A DNA stretch of 31,987 nt from an uncultured Oscillospiraceae bacterium (GCA_934481385.1 CAKSPD010000014.1:1-31987); one strand, 5' to 3'. Numbered from the stretch's first letter, positions 8,507 through 16,861 are shown. Translations and numbers: made by a program. Notes: generated by a model from the sequence alone, not told the origin.

Positions 8507-9949
8507 ATGCTTAATCAGAATGACGCTCCTATATATGAAGCATTACAGAAATTTAAAAGAATGAGAGTTGTTCCCTTTGATGTCCCCGGTCATAAGCGTG
8601 GACGCGGAAACAAGGAACTTACTGACTTTCTCGGTCAGAGTTGTATGGACGTTGACGTTAACTCAATGAAACCACTTGATAATCTTTGTCACCCTGTTTC
8701 TGTAATTCGTGAGGCAGAGGATATTGCATCAGAGGCTTTCGGAGCTTCCCATGCATTTTTTATGGTCGGAGGTACTACTTCTGCTGTTCAGAGTATGATT
8801 ATGTATGCCTGCAAGGACGGCGATAAAATCATTCTCCCGCGAAATGTTCACAGAAGTGCAATAAATTCGCTTATTCTCTGCAATGCCGTTCCTGTTTATG
8901 TAAATCCTGATGTAAATCATCAGCTTGGAATTGCTCTCGGAATGTCCGTTGAACAGGTAAAAAAAGCCATTGAGGAAAATCCCGATGCAAAAGCTGTTCT
9001 TATAAACAATCCGACATATTACGGAATCTGTTCCGATTTGAAAAAAATTACTGAAATCGCACATGCTCACAATATGCTTGTACTTGTTGATGAAGCTCAT
9101 GGAACACATTTTTATTTCGGTGATAATTTCCCTATTACAGCTATGGAAGCAGGTGCGGATATTGCCTCGGTAAGTATGCACAAATCAGGAGGAAGTCTGA
9201 CGCAGAGTTCATTTCTGCTTATGGGCGACAAAATTAATTCTGATTATATGCGTCAGATAATAAATCTTACTCAAACTACAAGTGCATCATATCTTCTTCT
9301 TTCAAGCCTTGATATTTCAAGAAAACGTCTTGCACTTCATGGAAAGGAAATTTTTGCAAAAACTGTTGAAATGGCTGAATATGCACGTTCTGAAATCAAT
9401 TCAATAGGTGGTTACTATGCATATTCAAAGGAACTTATAAACGGTGACAGCATATATGATTTTGATATTTCAAAGCTCTCTATACATACTCTGCCGGTAG
9501 GTCTTGCAGGAATTGAAGTTTATGACCTTCTGCGTGATGAATATGATATTCAGATTGAATTCGGCGACATCGGAAATATTCTCGCTTATCTTTCTGTCGG
9601 CGACAGAAAACAGGACATTGAAAGACTTATCAGTGCATTGTCTGAAATCCGCAGACGTTTCGGAAAATCAAAGGCAGGTATGCTCTCGCAGGAATACATA
9701 AATCCCATTGTTGCAGAAACTCCCCGAAAAGCTTTCTATGCCGATAAAATTTCTCTCCCTCTTGATGAAACATCAGGAAAAATCTGCACAGAATTTGTTA
9801 TGTGCTATCCCCCGGGAATACCTATTCTTGCCCCCGGTGAACTTATCACTGATGACATAATAAAATATATAAAATACGCTAAGGAAAAAGGCTGTTCTAT
9901 GACAGGAACAGAAGATATTAACATTGAACATCTTAATGTTCTGAAATAA
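8507..9949 (+). CDS. speA: Orn/Lys/Arg decarboxylase of the Bacillus SpeA type, probably arginine decarboxylase
   Basis: 480 residues, a PLP enzyme with the aspartate aminotransferase fold like Bacillus SpeA (about 490). Visible motifs: VPFDVPGHKRGRGNKEL at the N-terminus, SHAFFMVGGTTSA, VDEAHGTH (Asp195, His198) and SMHKSGGSLTQSS with Lys226 as the PLP lysine. The family decarboxylates arginine, lysine or ornithine and the motifs do not separate these. An agmatinase-type gene in the same operon argues for arginine to agmatine. The start follows speD's TAA with no gap and relies on GGAAGG about 12 bases upstream inside speD, so the two are probably coupled. Lysine decarboxylase (cadaverine) remains possible. 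Confidence 0.9.
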   Translation: MLNQNDAPIYEALQKFKRMRVVPFDVPGHKRGRGNKELTDFLGQSCMDVDVNSMKPLDNLCHPVSVIREAEDIASEAFGASHAFFMVGGTTSAVQSMIMYACKDGDKIILPRNVHRSAINSLILCNAVPVYVNPDVNHQLGIALGMSVEQVKKAIEENPDAKAVLINNPTYYGICSDLKKITEIAHAHNMLVLVDEAHGTHFYFGDNFPITAMEAGADIASVSMHKSGGSLTQSSFLLMGDKINSDYMRQIINLTQTTSASYLLLSSLDISRKRLALHGKEIFAKTVEMAEYARSEINSIGGYYAYSKELINGDSIYDFDISKLSIHTLPVGLAGIEVYDLLRDEYDIQIEFGDIGNILAYLSVGDRKQDIERLISALSEIRRRFGKSKAGMLSQEYINPIVAETPRKAFYADKISLPLDETSGKICTEFVMCYPPGIPILAPGELITDDIIKYIKYAKEKGCSMTGTEDINIEHLNVLK

Positions 9950-9967
9950 ATTTAAGGAGATTTTGAT

Positions 9968-10807
9968 ATGACTGAAGAAAAAGCTCTTGAATATGCAACT
10001 ATCGCATCACAGAAAGCTATCGATGAATTTGAAAAACAAAATTCCATACGCTTTATACTCCAGCCAAAAACATCATCTGTATATAAAAGCAAAATCGGAG
10101 GTATTCCATATTTCCCGAAAGGTGCAGAAATTCCACTTGACAGTGACGGAAATCAGCTCAGATTTCTTATGCAGATAAACTGTGATGAAATAAAAGATTA
10201 TTTCTTTGTCAAAAAAGGTATAATTCAGTTCTGGATAGGTGCTGATGACTGCTGGGGTATGTGCGATAAAAAAGGTTTCAGAGTAATATATTATGAGGAT
10301 ATTTCTGAAAATTCTGTTAATCCTCCGATTTCCGAATTTACTGATGAGGAAAAAGAAGATTTTCCTTTATATGATGAATTTGGTGTTGAATTTATTCCGT
10401 CAGTTGAGGATATTCCAAAGGATTCATATAAATATCAGAAATTATTCTGTAAATATTTCAATGAACTTTCCGGTGAAAATATAGAAAGTCCGTATGATTT
10501 GGAATTTAAGCTCAAACTATCGTTTAAAGTTTTATCCAAAGTAATCTATGAAGGCTGTTCTTCTTATGGTCATAAAATCGGCGGTTCTTCCGATTTCTGT
10601 CAGTTTGACCCTCGTGATACTGATGAACTTAAAGAAAAATATGATTTTCAGCTTTTACAGATGGAAAGTGATTACGGCAGAATTAACGGAAAAAATTATG
10701 AGAATATTATGTGGGGTGATTCAGGTGTGTGTCATTTCTTCATAAATTATGAAAAGCTCAAAAAACTTGATTTCAGTGATATTCTGTATTACTGCGACTG
10801 CTGTTGA
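9968..10807 (+). CDS. YwqG/DUF1963 family protein
   Basis: 279 residues, start at an ATG after AAGGAG. It matches the YwqG (DUF1963) pattern: KIGGIPYFPKGAEIP near the N-terminus, LRFLMQINCDEI, GIIQFWIGADD, then HKIGGSSDFCQFDPR, LLQMESDYG and the ending MWGDSGVCHFFINYEKL. This family is cytoplasmic, common in Firmicutes and without an established biochemical role. It lies 18 bases after the decarboxylase and 14 bases before the PAS gene, so it is part of the polyamine transcript. A role in polyamine metabolism is only inferred from position. The C-terminus ends in CDCC, a small cysteine cluster that may be incidental. Confidence 0.85.
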   Translation: MTEEKALEYATIASQKAIDEFEKQNSIRFILQPKTSSVYKSKIGGIPYFPKGAEIPLDSDGNQLRFLMQINCDEIKDYFFVKKGIIQFWIGADDCWGMCDKKGFRVIYYEDISENSVNPPISEFTDEEKEDFPLYDEFGVEFIPSVEDIPKDSYKYQKLFCKYFNELSGENIESPYDLEFKLKLSFKVLSKVIYEGCSSYGHKIGGSSDFCQFDPRDTDELKEKYDFQLLQMESDYGRINGKNYENIMWGDSGVCHFFINYEKLKKLDFSDILYYCDCC

Positions 10808-10821
10808 TGAGGTGAATTTTT

Positions 10822-11184
10822 ATGGATATTACAGCATTTTTCAAAAGCGTTGTTGATTCGGACATTGCCCCTGTCGTGATATGCGACACAAATCATACTA
10901 TTATATATATGAATCCGACTGCATGTAAAAGATATTCAAAAAGAGGCGGAATAAATCTTGTAGGAAAATCTCTGCTTGAATGTCATAACTCCGATTCAAA
11001 CAAAAAAATTCTTGATATTGTGGAATGGTTCGGAAAAGATAAAAATAACAACAGAATTTTTACATTTCATAATACAAAGGAAAACAGAGATGTTTATATG
11101 ATTGCTCTGCGTGATGAATACGGCAGGCTTATCGGTTACTACGAAAAACATGAATACCGAACACCTGAAAAAGATTTAAAATAA
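10822..11184 (+). CDS. Small stand-alone PAS domain protein
   Basis: 120 residues, essentially one PAS domain: DIAPVVICDTNHTIIYMNPTA (strands A and B), SKRGGINLVGKSLLECHNSDS (helical part with the G-x-S/N-L-x-x-C-H pattern seen in some anaerobe PAS proteins), then NNRIFTFHNTKENRDVYMIALRDEYGRLIGYYE (sheet). There is no attached kinase, cyclase or HTH domain, so it can only act as a sensor or binding partner for another protein. The ATG at 10822 follows a GAGGTG ribosome site. It lies between the YwqG-like gene and speE in the polyamine operon. His and Cys in LECHNS could bind haem or metal, but that is speculative. Confidence 0.85.
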   Translation: MDITAFFKSVVDSDIAPVVICDTNHTIIYMNPTACKRYSKRGGINLVGKSLLECHNSDSNKKILDIVEWFGKDKNNNRIFTFHNTKENRDVYMIALRDEYGRLIGYYEKHEYRTPEKDLK

Positions 11185-11198
11185 TATGGAGGCATTTT

Positions 11199-12050
11199 AT
11201 GGAATTATGGTTTACGGAACGTCATACCCCGAATGTTAAATTTTCAATAAAGGTTGACCGTCAGCTTTACAGCGGTTTCAGCGAATTTCAGCGTATTGAT
11301 GTTTTCGATTCAAAGGAATTCGGAAGATTTCTCACTCTTGACGGATATATGATGCTGACTGAAAAAGATGAATTTATTTATCACGAAATGATTACGCATA
11401 CTCCTATGGCTGTTCACCCGAATCCGAAAAATATTCTTGTTATCGGTGCAGGTGACGGTGGCGTTGTGCGTGAGCTTACAAGATACCCCACTGTTGAAAA
11501 CATAGACCTTGTTGAAATTGATGAGCTTGTTGTTGAAGTAAGCAAGCAATATCTGCCTACAACTGCATGCCGTTTCGATGACCCAAGACTTAATATTTTC
11601 TATGAGGACGGTGTTAAGTTCGTAAGAAAATGTGAAAATGAATACGATATTATTATTGTCGATTCAACAGACCCTTTCGGCCCTGGTGAAGGACTCTTTA
11701 CCAAAGAATTTTACGGTAGCTGTTTCAAGGCTCTCAAAGAGGACGGAATTATGGTAAATCAGCATGAAAGTCCTTTCTATGCTGAGGACGCCGCTGCTAT
11801 GCAGAGGTCACATAAGCGTATTGTTGAAAGTTTCCCGATAAGCAAGGTTTATCAGGCTCATATTCCTACATATCCGTCAGGTCACTGGCTTTTCGGATTT
11901 GCTTCAAAAAAATATCACCCCACTAACGATTACAACGGAACTAAATGGAATATGCTTGGACTTAAAACAAAATATTATAATCCAAGACTTCATATAGGCT
12001 CGTTTGCACTTCCAAATTATGTTGAGGAGCTTTTAAGAGATGTTGAATAA
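11199..12050 (+). CDS. speE: Spermidine synthase-type aminopropyltransferase
   Basis: Transfers the aminopropyl group from decarboxylated AdoMet to a diamine. 283 residues, near the E. coli length of 288. Motifs: YHEMITH (61-67), ILVIGAGDGGVVREL with the AdoMet loop at 83-88, DLVEIDELV (Glu107, Asp109) and VDSTDPFGPGEGLF with the catalytic-region Asp155 and Asp158. The end YVEELLRD is usual. Starts at an ATG behind GGAGG, 14 bases after the PAS gene. Its 3' end overlaps agmatinase by 11 bases. Putrescine is the default acceptor, but some SpeE-like enzymes paired with SpeA and a ureohydrolase use agmatine and make aminopropylagmatine, so the true acceptor is undecided. Confidence 0.94.
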   Translation: MELWFTERHTPNVKFSIKVDRQLYSGFSEFQRIDVFDSKEFGRFLTLDGYMMLTEKDEFIYHEMITHTPMAVHPNPKNILVIGAGDGGVVRELTRYPTVENIDLVEIDELVVEVSKQYLPTTACRFDDPRLNIFYEDGVKFVRKCENEYDIIIVDSTDPFGPGEGLFTKEFYGSCFKALKEDGIMVNQHESPFYAEDAAAMQRSHKRIVESFPISKVYQAHIPTYPSGHWLFGFASKKYHPTNDYNGTKWNMLGLKTKYYNPRLHIGSFALPNYVEELLRDVE

Positions 12051-12891
12051 AAATATACAGACTTTTATTGCATGCGATTCTGAATATCAGGACGCAGAAA
12101 TAATTCTTTTCGGTGCAGGTTTTGACGGAACAACAAGTTTCCGCCCCGGTACAAGATTTGCTCCGTCTGCAATACGAAATGAATCTTTCGGAATAGAAAC
12201 TTACAGTCCGTATCAGGACAGGGACATGCTCGATTATTCATTTTTTGACAGCGGTGACCTTGAACTTCCTTTCGGAAATACTGAAAAAGTTCTTTCTGAT
12301 ATTAAGGAACGTACTGAAATTATTCTGAATGACGGAAAATTTCCCTTTATGATTGGCGGAGAACATCTTGTAACTCTTGGTTCTGTTCGTGCCGTTGCTA
12401 AAGAATATCCCGATTTATATATAATTCATTTTGATGCCCACGCTGATTTGCGTGACAATTATCTCGGTCAGAAACTTTCACACGCCTGTGTACTCAGAAG
12501 ATGTCATGAAATTGTCGGGGACGGTCACGTTTTCCAGTTCGGTATAAGAAGCGGTGACAGAGATGAATTTAAATTTGCTGAAGAACATACCTATATGAAT
12601 AAATTCAATTTCGATACGCTTGAAGAAACTGTTGAAAATCTCAAGGGAAAAAATGTTTATCTTACTGTTGACCTTGATGTTCTTGACCCTTCAATATTTG
12701 CAGGAACAGGAACTCCTGAAGCAGGCGGAGTTACTTTTGATGAACTCCGAAAGGCTCTCACTCTTGTGTGCAGTAAGCTTGATATTGTCGGCTGTGATGT
12801 AAATGAACTCAGTCCGCAGTATGACCAGTCAGGCGTTTCAACTGCTGTTGCGTGTAAGATTATAAGGGAAATGTTGCTTGCCCTTTCATAA
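12040..12891 (+). CDS. speB: Agmatinase-type ureohydrolase
   Basis: Hydrolyses agmatine to putrescine and urea, or aminopropylagmatine to spermidine and urea. 283 residues. All manganese ligands of the arginase/agmatinase family are present: His109 in GGEHLVTLG, Asp132/His134/Asp136 in FDAHADLRD, and Asp211/Asp213 in LTVDLDVLDP; SHACVLRR (His148) and GTGTPEAGGV complete the active site. The start ATG at 12040 lies inside the end of speE (11-base overlap) with GGAG upstream, pointing to coupled translation. Together with the decarboxylase this gives the arginine to putrescine route without ornithine. A repeat element follows the stop before the next gene. Confidence 0.94.
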   Translation: MLNKNIQTFIACDSEYQDAEIILFGAGFDGTTSFRPGTRFAPSAIRNESFGIETYSPYQDRDMLDYSFFDSGDLELPFGNTEKVLSDIKERTEIILNDGKFPFMIGGEHLVTLGSVRAVAKEYPDLYIIHFDAHADLRDNYLGQKLSHACVLRRCHEIVGDGHVFQFGIRSGDRDEFKFAEEHTYMNKFNFDTLEETVENLKGKNVYLTVDLDVLDPSIFAGTGTPEAGGVTFDELRKALTLVCSKLDIVGCDVNELSPQYDQSGVSTAVACKIIREMLLALS

Positions 12892-12904
12892 ATCATAAAG
12901 TTTT

Positions 12905-12960
12905 CGGTCAAGCCTTTTGAAAAAGGCTTGCAGGGGCTTGGGGACAGAGTCCCCAAAAAA
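12905..12960 (+). repeat. Intergenic double-hairpin repeat element
   Basis: Two adjacent palindromes lie in the gap between the agmatinase and dehydrogenase genes: CAAGCCTTTT/AAAAGGCTTG (12909-12918 with 12921-12930) and TTGGGGAC/GTCCCCAA (12938-12945 with 12949-12956, loop AGA). They are more GC-rich than their surroundings and resemble interspersed intergenic repeats seen in Clostridia. No T-run follows on the plus strand, so it is not a standard terminator. It could instead set mRNA stability between operon segments. Confidence 0.65.
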
Positions 12961-12987
12961 TAAAAAACAAAGGAGAATTTTAAAAAA

Positions 12988-14190
12988 ATGGGAAAATGTA
13001 TGATTATCGGTTGTGGCGGTGTTGCCTCAGTAGCTATTCACAAGTGCTGTCAGAACAGCAAAGTTTTTGAAGGAATTATGATTGCAAGTCGTACAAAATC
13101 AAAGTGCGATGCCCTCAAGGAAAAACTTCAGCCAACTACTAAAACAGTTATTGAAACTGCTCAGGTAAATGCTGACAACGTTGATGAACTTGTTGCACTC
13201 ATCAATTCATACAAGCCTGATGTCGTTCTCAATCTTGCACTTCCTTATCAGGATTTGACTATTATGGACGCTTGCCTTGCTACTAAGACAAACTATGTTG
13301 ATACTGCAAACTACGAACCTCTCGATACTGCAAAATTTGAATACAAATGGCAGTGGGCTTATCGTGAAAGATTTGAAAAGGCAGGTATTACTGCACTTCT
13401 CGGAAGTGGCTTTGACCCCGGAGTTACAGGTGTTTTCTCTGCATATGCTATGAAACATCAGTTTGACGAAATCAACTATATTGATATTCTTGACTGCAAC
13501 GGCGGTGACCACGGTTATCCTTTCGCTACAAACTTCAACCCTGAAATAAATATCCGTGAAGTATCTGCAAAGGGCAGTTACATTGAGGACGGAAAATGGG
13601 TTGAAACTGAACCTATGGAAATCAAGAGAGTATATAACTTCAAGGGTGTCGGCGAAAAGGATATGTATCTGCTCCACCACGAAGAACTTGAATCACTTGC
13701 ACTCAATATCAAAGGCATAAAGAGAATACGTTTCTTTATGACATTTGGTCAGAGCTATCTTACACATCTCAGATGTCTTGAAGATGTTGGTATGACTTCA
13801 ATTGAACCTATTATGTATGAGGGCAAGGAAATCGTTCCTCTCCAGTTCCTTAAAGCTGTTCTCCCTGACCCTGCATCTCTCGGCCCGAGAACTGTCGGAA
13901 AAACAAATATCGGCTGTATTTTCAGAGGCAAAAAGGACGGCAAGGACAAAACATACTATCTCTACAATATATGCGACCATCAGGAATGTTACAAGGAAGT
14001 AGGCTCACAGGCTATTTCATATACAACAGGTGTTCCGGCTATGATTGGTGCTATGATGCTTATGACAGGAACATGGAATAAAGCCGGTGTTTACAACATT
14101 GAAGAATTTGACCCTGACCCGTTTATGAATGAACTCAACAAATGGGGACTCCCATGGGAAGAAGATTTCAACCCTGTACTTGTTGACTAA
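12988..14190 (+). CDS. Carboxy(nor)spermidine dehydrogenase, saccharopine dehydrogenase family
   Basis: 400 residues. An NAD(P)-binding Rossmann start, MIIGCGGVASVAIHKC, is followed by ASRTKSKCDAL, NLALPYQDLTIMDACL, DTANYEPLD and LLGSGFDPGVTGVFSAYA, and the central CNGGDHGYPFATNFNPEINI. This is the pattern of carboxynorspermidine/carboxyspermidine dehydrogenases rather than lysine-pathway saccharopine enzymes. The reaction joins putrescine (or diaminopropane) to aspartate semialdehyde and reduces the product to carboxyspermidine. The nspC-type decarboxylase two genes downstream would complete the path. The ATG is preceded by AAAGGAG. Whether the acceptor is putrescine, spermidine or another amine cannot be read from the sequence. 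Confidence 0.9.
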   Translation: MGKCMIIGCGGVASVAIHKCCQNSKVFEGIMIASRTKSKCDALKEKLQPTTKTVIETAQVNADNVDELVALINSYKPDVVLNLALPYQDLTIMDACLATKTNYVDTANYEPLDTAKFEYKWQWAYRERFEKAGITALLGSGFDPGVTGVFSAYAMKHQFDEINYIDILDCNGGDHGYPFATNFNPEINIREVSAKGSYIEDGKWVETEPMEIKRVYNFKGVGEKDMYLLHHEELESLALNIKGIKRIRFFMTFGQSYLTHLRCLEDVGMTSIEPIMYEGKEIVPLQFLKAVLPDPASLGPRTVGKTNIGCIFRGKKDGKDKTYYLYNICDHQECYKEVGSQAISYTTGVPAMIGAMMLMTGTWNKAGVYNIEEFDPDPFMNELNKWGLPWEEDFNPVLVD

Positions 14191-14191
14191 T

Positions 14192-14839
14192 ATGCTTTTT
14201 ATCCAATGTATTTCAGTATATTATTATAAAGATGTCCGCTATTATAATTATACCAATATAAGAAATTCCCTTAAATTTGCTGTAATAAATCCGAAACCTG
14301 CAAATTTCTGTCCGAAAGAAATAAATCACAGTAAAATGTTTGATTGTGAAGTTCTTTTGCAGTCGCTTATATACTGGCAGAATACTGACGGATTAAAGCT
14401 CTATGCAGAAAAATTCAAAAAATTCGGCAGTGAAATTTTTACAGAGGGGAAACGTGATACTTTCTGGAATTATCATAATCTTATAGCAAATATCCGAATA
14501 TTCAAAGAGGACAACATATATAAAATAATGTTCTGTGATGAAAATTTTTCTTACAGTCTTCCGAAACGTCATGGGCATAATGAATCATATATGGATAAAA
14601 AATCCCCTTTCAGCTATACTGACAGCGTTTTTGAAACTGCTTTCAGACTTCATAAAAATGAATACGGCAGAATTATTTTCAACGAAAGAATTGTTGAACA
14701 CGATACAGGAATATGGTATTACGGACTTCACACTTATAATATAATAAACTGTGAAAAATCGGATTTCAGAGAAAAAATGTTTTTCCGTAAAAATCCTGAT
14801 TATGAATACAAGAACCTGAAATACCTGAAATATTCATAA
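14192..14839 (+). CDS. Unknown protein inside the polyamine operon
   Basis: 215 residues from the ATG at 14192, one base after the dehydrogenase stop. A further in-frame ATG at 14129 lies within the dehydrogenase gene and is less likely. No good ribosome site is visible, so reinitiation after the upstream stop is probable. The protein is rich in Phe, Tyr, Asn and Lys, with no signal peptide or membrane helix. It contains the segments PKPANFCPKEINHSKMFDCE, TFWNYHNLIANIRIFKEDN and RIVEHDTGIWYYGLHTYNI. I recognise no family. It sits between the dehydrogenase and the decarboxylase of one pathway, which suggests a connected role, but this is position only. Confidence 0.7.
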   Translation: MLFIQCISVYYYKDVRYYNYTNIRNSLKFAVINPKPANFCPKEINHSKMFDCEVLLQSLIYWQNTDGLKLYAEKFKKFGSEIFTEGKRDTFWNYHNLIANIRIFKEDNIYKIMFCDENFSYSLPKRHGHNESYMDKKSPFSYTDSVFETAFRLHKNEYGRIIFNERIVEHDTGIWYYGLHTYNIINCEKSDFREKMFFRKNPDYEYKNLKYLKYS

Positions 14840-14845
14840 AACAAA

Positions 14846-14868
14846 ATGGGCGGATAAATTCCGCCCAT
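14846..14868 (+). other. Hairpin between the unknown gene and nspC
   Basis: ATGGGCGG (14846-14853) pairs with CCGCCCAT (14861-14868), 8 bp with a 7-base loop. No plus-strand T-run follows, so it may be a processing or stability hairpin, not a terminator. The nspC ribosome site lies 20 bases further on. Confidence 0.6.
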
Positions 14869-14896
14869 AAATATATTTAAAACAAAAGGTGAAAAA

Positions 14897-16039
14897 ATGA
14901 TTGAAAAATTTATTAAAAGCAATCCCGATTTTGAAACACCATGCTATATAATCGATGAAAAAAAGATTACTGAAAATCTTGAAATTCTTCATGGTGTTGA
15001 AGAACGTACAGGCTGTAAAATATTACTTGCACAGAAAGCCTTTTCCTGCTATCATATATATCCGCTTATAAGCAGATATATAAGCGGTACTGCATCAAGC
15101 GGACTCTATGAGGCACATCTCGGATTTGAATGTATGGGGAAAGAAAATCACACATTTTCCGCAGGATACAGAGAAAATGAATTTGATGAAATTCTCAGGT
15201 ACTCAAATCATATTATATTCAATTCGTTCAGTCAGCTTGACAAATATCGTGAAAAGGCTCTTGAAGCAGGAAGAAAAATCGGTTTGCGTATAAATCCTGA
15301 ATGTTCAACGCAGGAGGGACATGAAATCTATGACCCCTGTTCACCGAGTTCAAGACTTGGAATTACTCTTAAAAATTTCCGCCCTGATGATTTGGAGGGT
15401 GTAACGGGATTGCATTTTCACACATTATGTGAACAAAATTCTGATGACCTTGAAAAAACTCTTGATGCTGTTGAGGAAAAGTTCGGTAAATACTTAAAAA
15501 ATATGGAATGGATTAATTTTGGCGGAGGTCATCATATTACACGTTCCGATTATGACATTCCACGTCTTGAAAGATGTATCAGACGTATGCAGGAAAAATA
15601 TAATCTTGAAGTATTTCTTGAACCCGGTGAAGCATTTGCACTTAATGCCGGATACCTTATAACGAAAGTTCTTGATATTACCGAAAACGATATGCCTATT
15701 GCTATTCTTGATACTTCTGCTTCCTGCCATATGCCTGATGTTCTTGAAATGCCTTACAGACCGCCTCTCAGACATTCAGGAAAACGCAATGAGAAAAAAT
15801 ATTCATATCGTCTTGGCTCTCAGACCTGTCTTTCAGGAGATGTTATCGGTGAATATTCCTTTGATACTCCCCTTTCAATCGGAGATACTCTCATTTTTGA
15901 GGATATGGCTATATATTCAATGGTAAAGAATAATACTTTCAACGGTATGCCTTTGCCGTCAATTGCAATTCTTAAAACTGACGGTTCAATGGAAATTCTT
16001 AAAAAATTTGGTTATGATGACTTTAAATCACGTCTTTGA
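14897..16039 (+). CDS. nspC: Carboxynorspermidine/carboxyspermidine decarboxylase
   Basis: 380 residues, the family's normal length. It is a PLP enzyme with an alanine racemase-type barrel: ETPCYIIDEKKI at the start, LLAQKAFSCY with the PLP Lys47, then SGTASSGLYEAHLG, RINPECSTQEGHEIYDPCSPSSRLG, LHFHTLCEQ, WINFGGGHHITR, FLEPGEAF and LDTSASCHMPDVLEMPYRPP. The enzyme removes CO2 from carboxynorspermidine or carboxyspermidine to give norspermidine or spermidine. The AAAGGTG ribosome site precedes the ATG. It partners the dehydrogenase at 12988-14190; the unknown gene separates them. In most gut Clostridia with this pair spermidine is the expected product, but the residues seen here do not prove it. 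Confidence 0.95.
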   Translation: MIEKFIKSNPDFETPCYIIDEKKITENLEILHGVEERTGCKILLAQKAFSCYHIYPLISRYISGTASSGLYEAHLGFECMGKENHTFSAGYRENEFDEILRYSNHIIFNSFSQLDKYREKALEAGRKIGLRINPECSTQEGHEIYDPCSPSSRLGITLKNFRPDDLEGVTGLHFHTLCEQNSDDLEKTLDAVEEKFGKYLKNMEWINFGGGHHITRSDYDIPRLERCIRRMQEKYNLEVFLEPGEAFALNAGYLITKVLDITENDMPIAILDTSASCHMPDVLEMPYRPPLRHSGKRNEKKYSYRLGSQTCLSGDVIGEYSFDTPLSIGDTLIFEDMAIYSMVKNNTFNGMPLPSIAILKTDGSMEILKKFGYDDFKSRL

Positions 16040-16054
16040 AAAGGAGTAAAAAAA

Positions 16055-16858
16055 ATGCCGGTAAAAAATCTTGTTGAAGTATTCAACGATACTTTGAAAC
16101 AGTGCAGGGAAAATCCTGTTTTGAGGGAATCCATCAAACTCGGGATAGAAAATACAAAAATGTATGACAGCGGATTTCATACAGAAAAAAGACCGCTTTA
16201 TGACAACTGCAAAATATCTGTTGTAAATAACAGAAGTCTTACCGTTGCTGAACCTCTCGCAGAAAAATATAATAAAGTTGCTGTTCTGAACTTTGCTGAC
16301 CCATATGAACCGGGAGGACTTGTAAAATACGGAGAAACCACACAGGAAGAAGCTCTCTGCCGTTGCAGTACTCTTTATCCCGTAATTTCAGATAAAAAAT
16401 TTGATGAATTTTTTTATAAATATCATACAGAATATGCAAATGAAAAATATCTTTCTGACCGCATATTGTATTCACCTGATATGACTGTTTTCAAAACAGA
16501 TACAGATTTACCGCAGATGCGTGAAAACTTTTTCAAAGCTGATATAATAACATCAACTGCTCCCGCACTTTTTGATAATGAAAAGTATGATTCAAACACA
16601 CTTTTCAAGATTCACAAATCAAGAATAAGAAATATTTTTCAGTCTGCTATGGATAATGACGCTGATTCAATAGTTCTTGGTGCTTTTGGTTGCGGAGCTT
16701 TCAGAAATCCGCCTGAAATAGTTGCACAGGCTTTTTATGATGTAATCATCAGCGAAAATTATAATTACTGCTTTAAGGAAATTGTTTTTCCTGTTTTTGT
16801 ATGCAATAAAAGAGATGAAAAAAATTTCAGAATATTTTCTGAAATGTTCGGAAAATAA
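16055..16858 (+). CDS. TIGR02452/DUF2263 family protein, PARG/macrodomain-like
   Basis: 267 residues. The order of motifs follows bacterial poly(ADP-ribose) glycohydrolase-like proteins: LNFADPYEPGGLVKYG (80-94), TTQEEALCRCSTLYPV (96-110), a DIITSTAPAL segment and VLGAFGCGAFRNPPEIVAQAF near the end. The catalytic signature of the family is GGG-x(6-8)-QEE; here it is Gly87-Gly88-Leu89, seven residues, Gln97-Glu98-Glu99. The third glycine is thus replaced by leucine while both glutamates are kept. The family removes ADP-ribose from proteins. The gene starts behind AAAGGAG, 15 bases after nspC, and ends the plus-strand run, three bases from the convergent AraC gene. Its link to polyamines is unknown. 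Confidence 0.87.
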   Translation: MPVKNLVEVFNDTLKQCRENPVLRESIKLGIENTKMYDSGFHTEKRPLYDNCKISVVNNRSLTVAEPLAEKYNKVAVLNFADPYEPGGLVKYGETTQEEALCRCSTLYPVISDKKFDEFFYKYHTEYANEKYLSDRILYSPDMTVFKTDTDLPQMRENFFKADIITSTAPALFDNEKYDSNTLFKIHKSRIRNIFQSAMDNDADSIVLGAFGCGAFRNPPEIVAQAFYDVIISENYNYCFKEIVFPVFVCNKRDEKNFRIFSEMFGK

Positions 16859-16861
16859 TAC

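Noticed and set aside
8729..9181. Long minus-strand reading frames inside speA, trp and feoB genes
   Set aside because: They lie opposite well-supported genes and have no family signal or ribosome site.
12905..12960. Intrinsic terminator ending the polyamine operon early
   Set aside because: No T-run follows the stems on the plus strand; A's follow instead.
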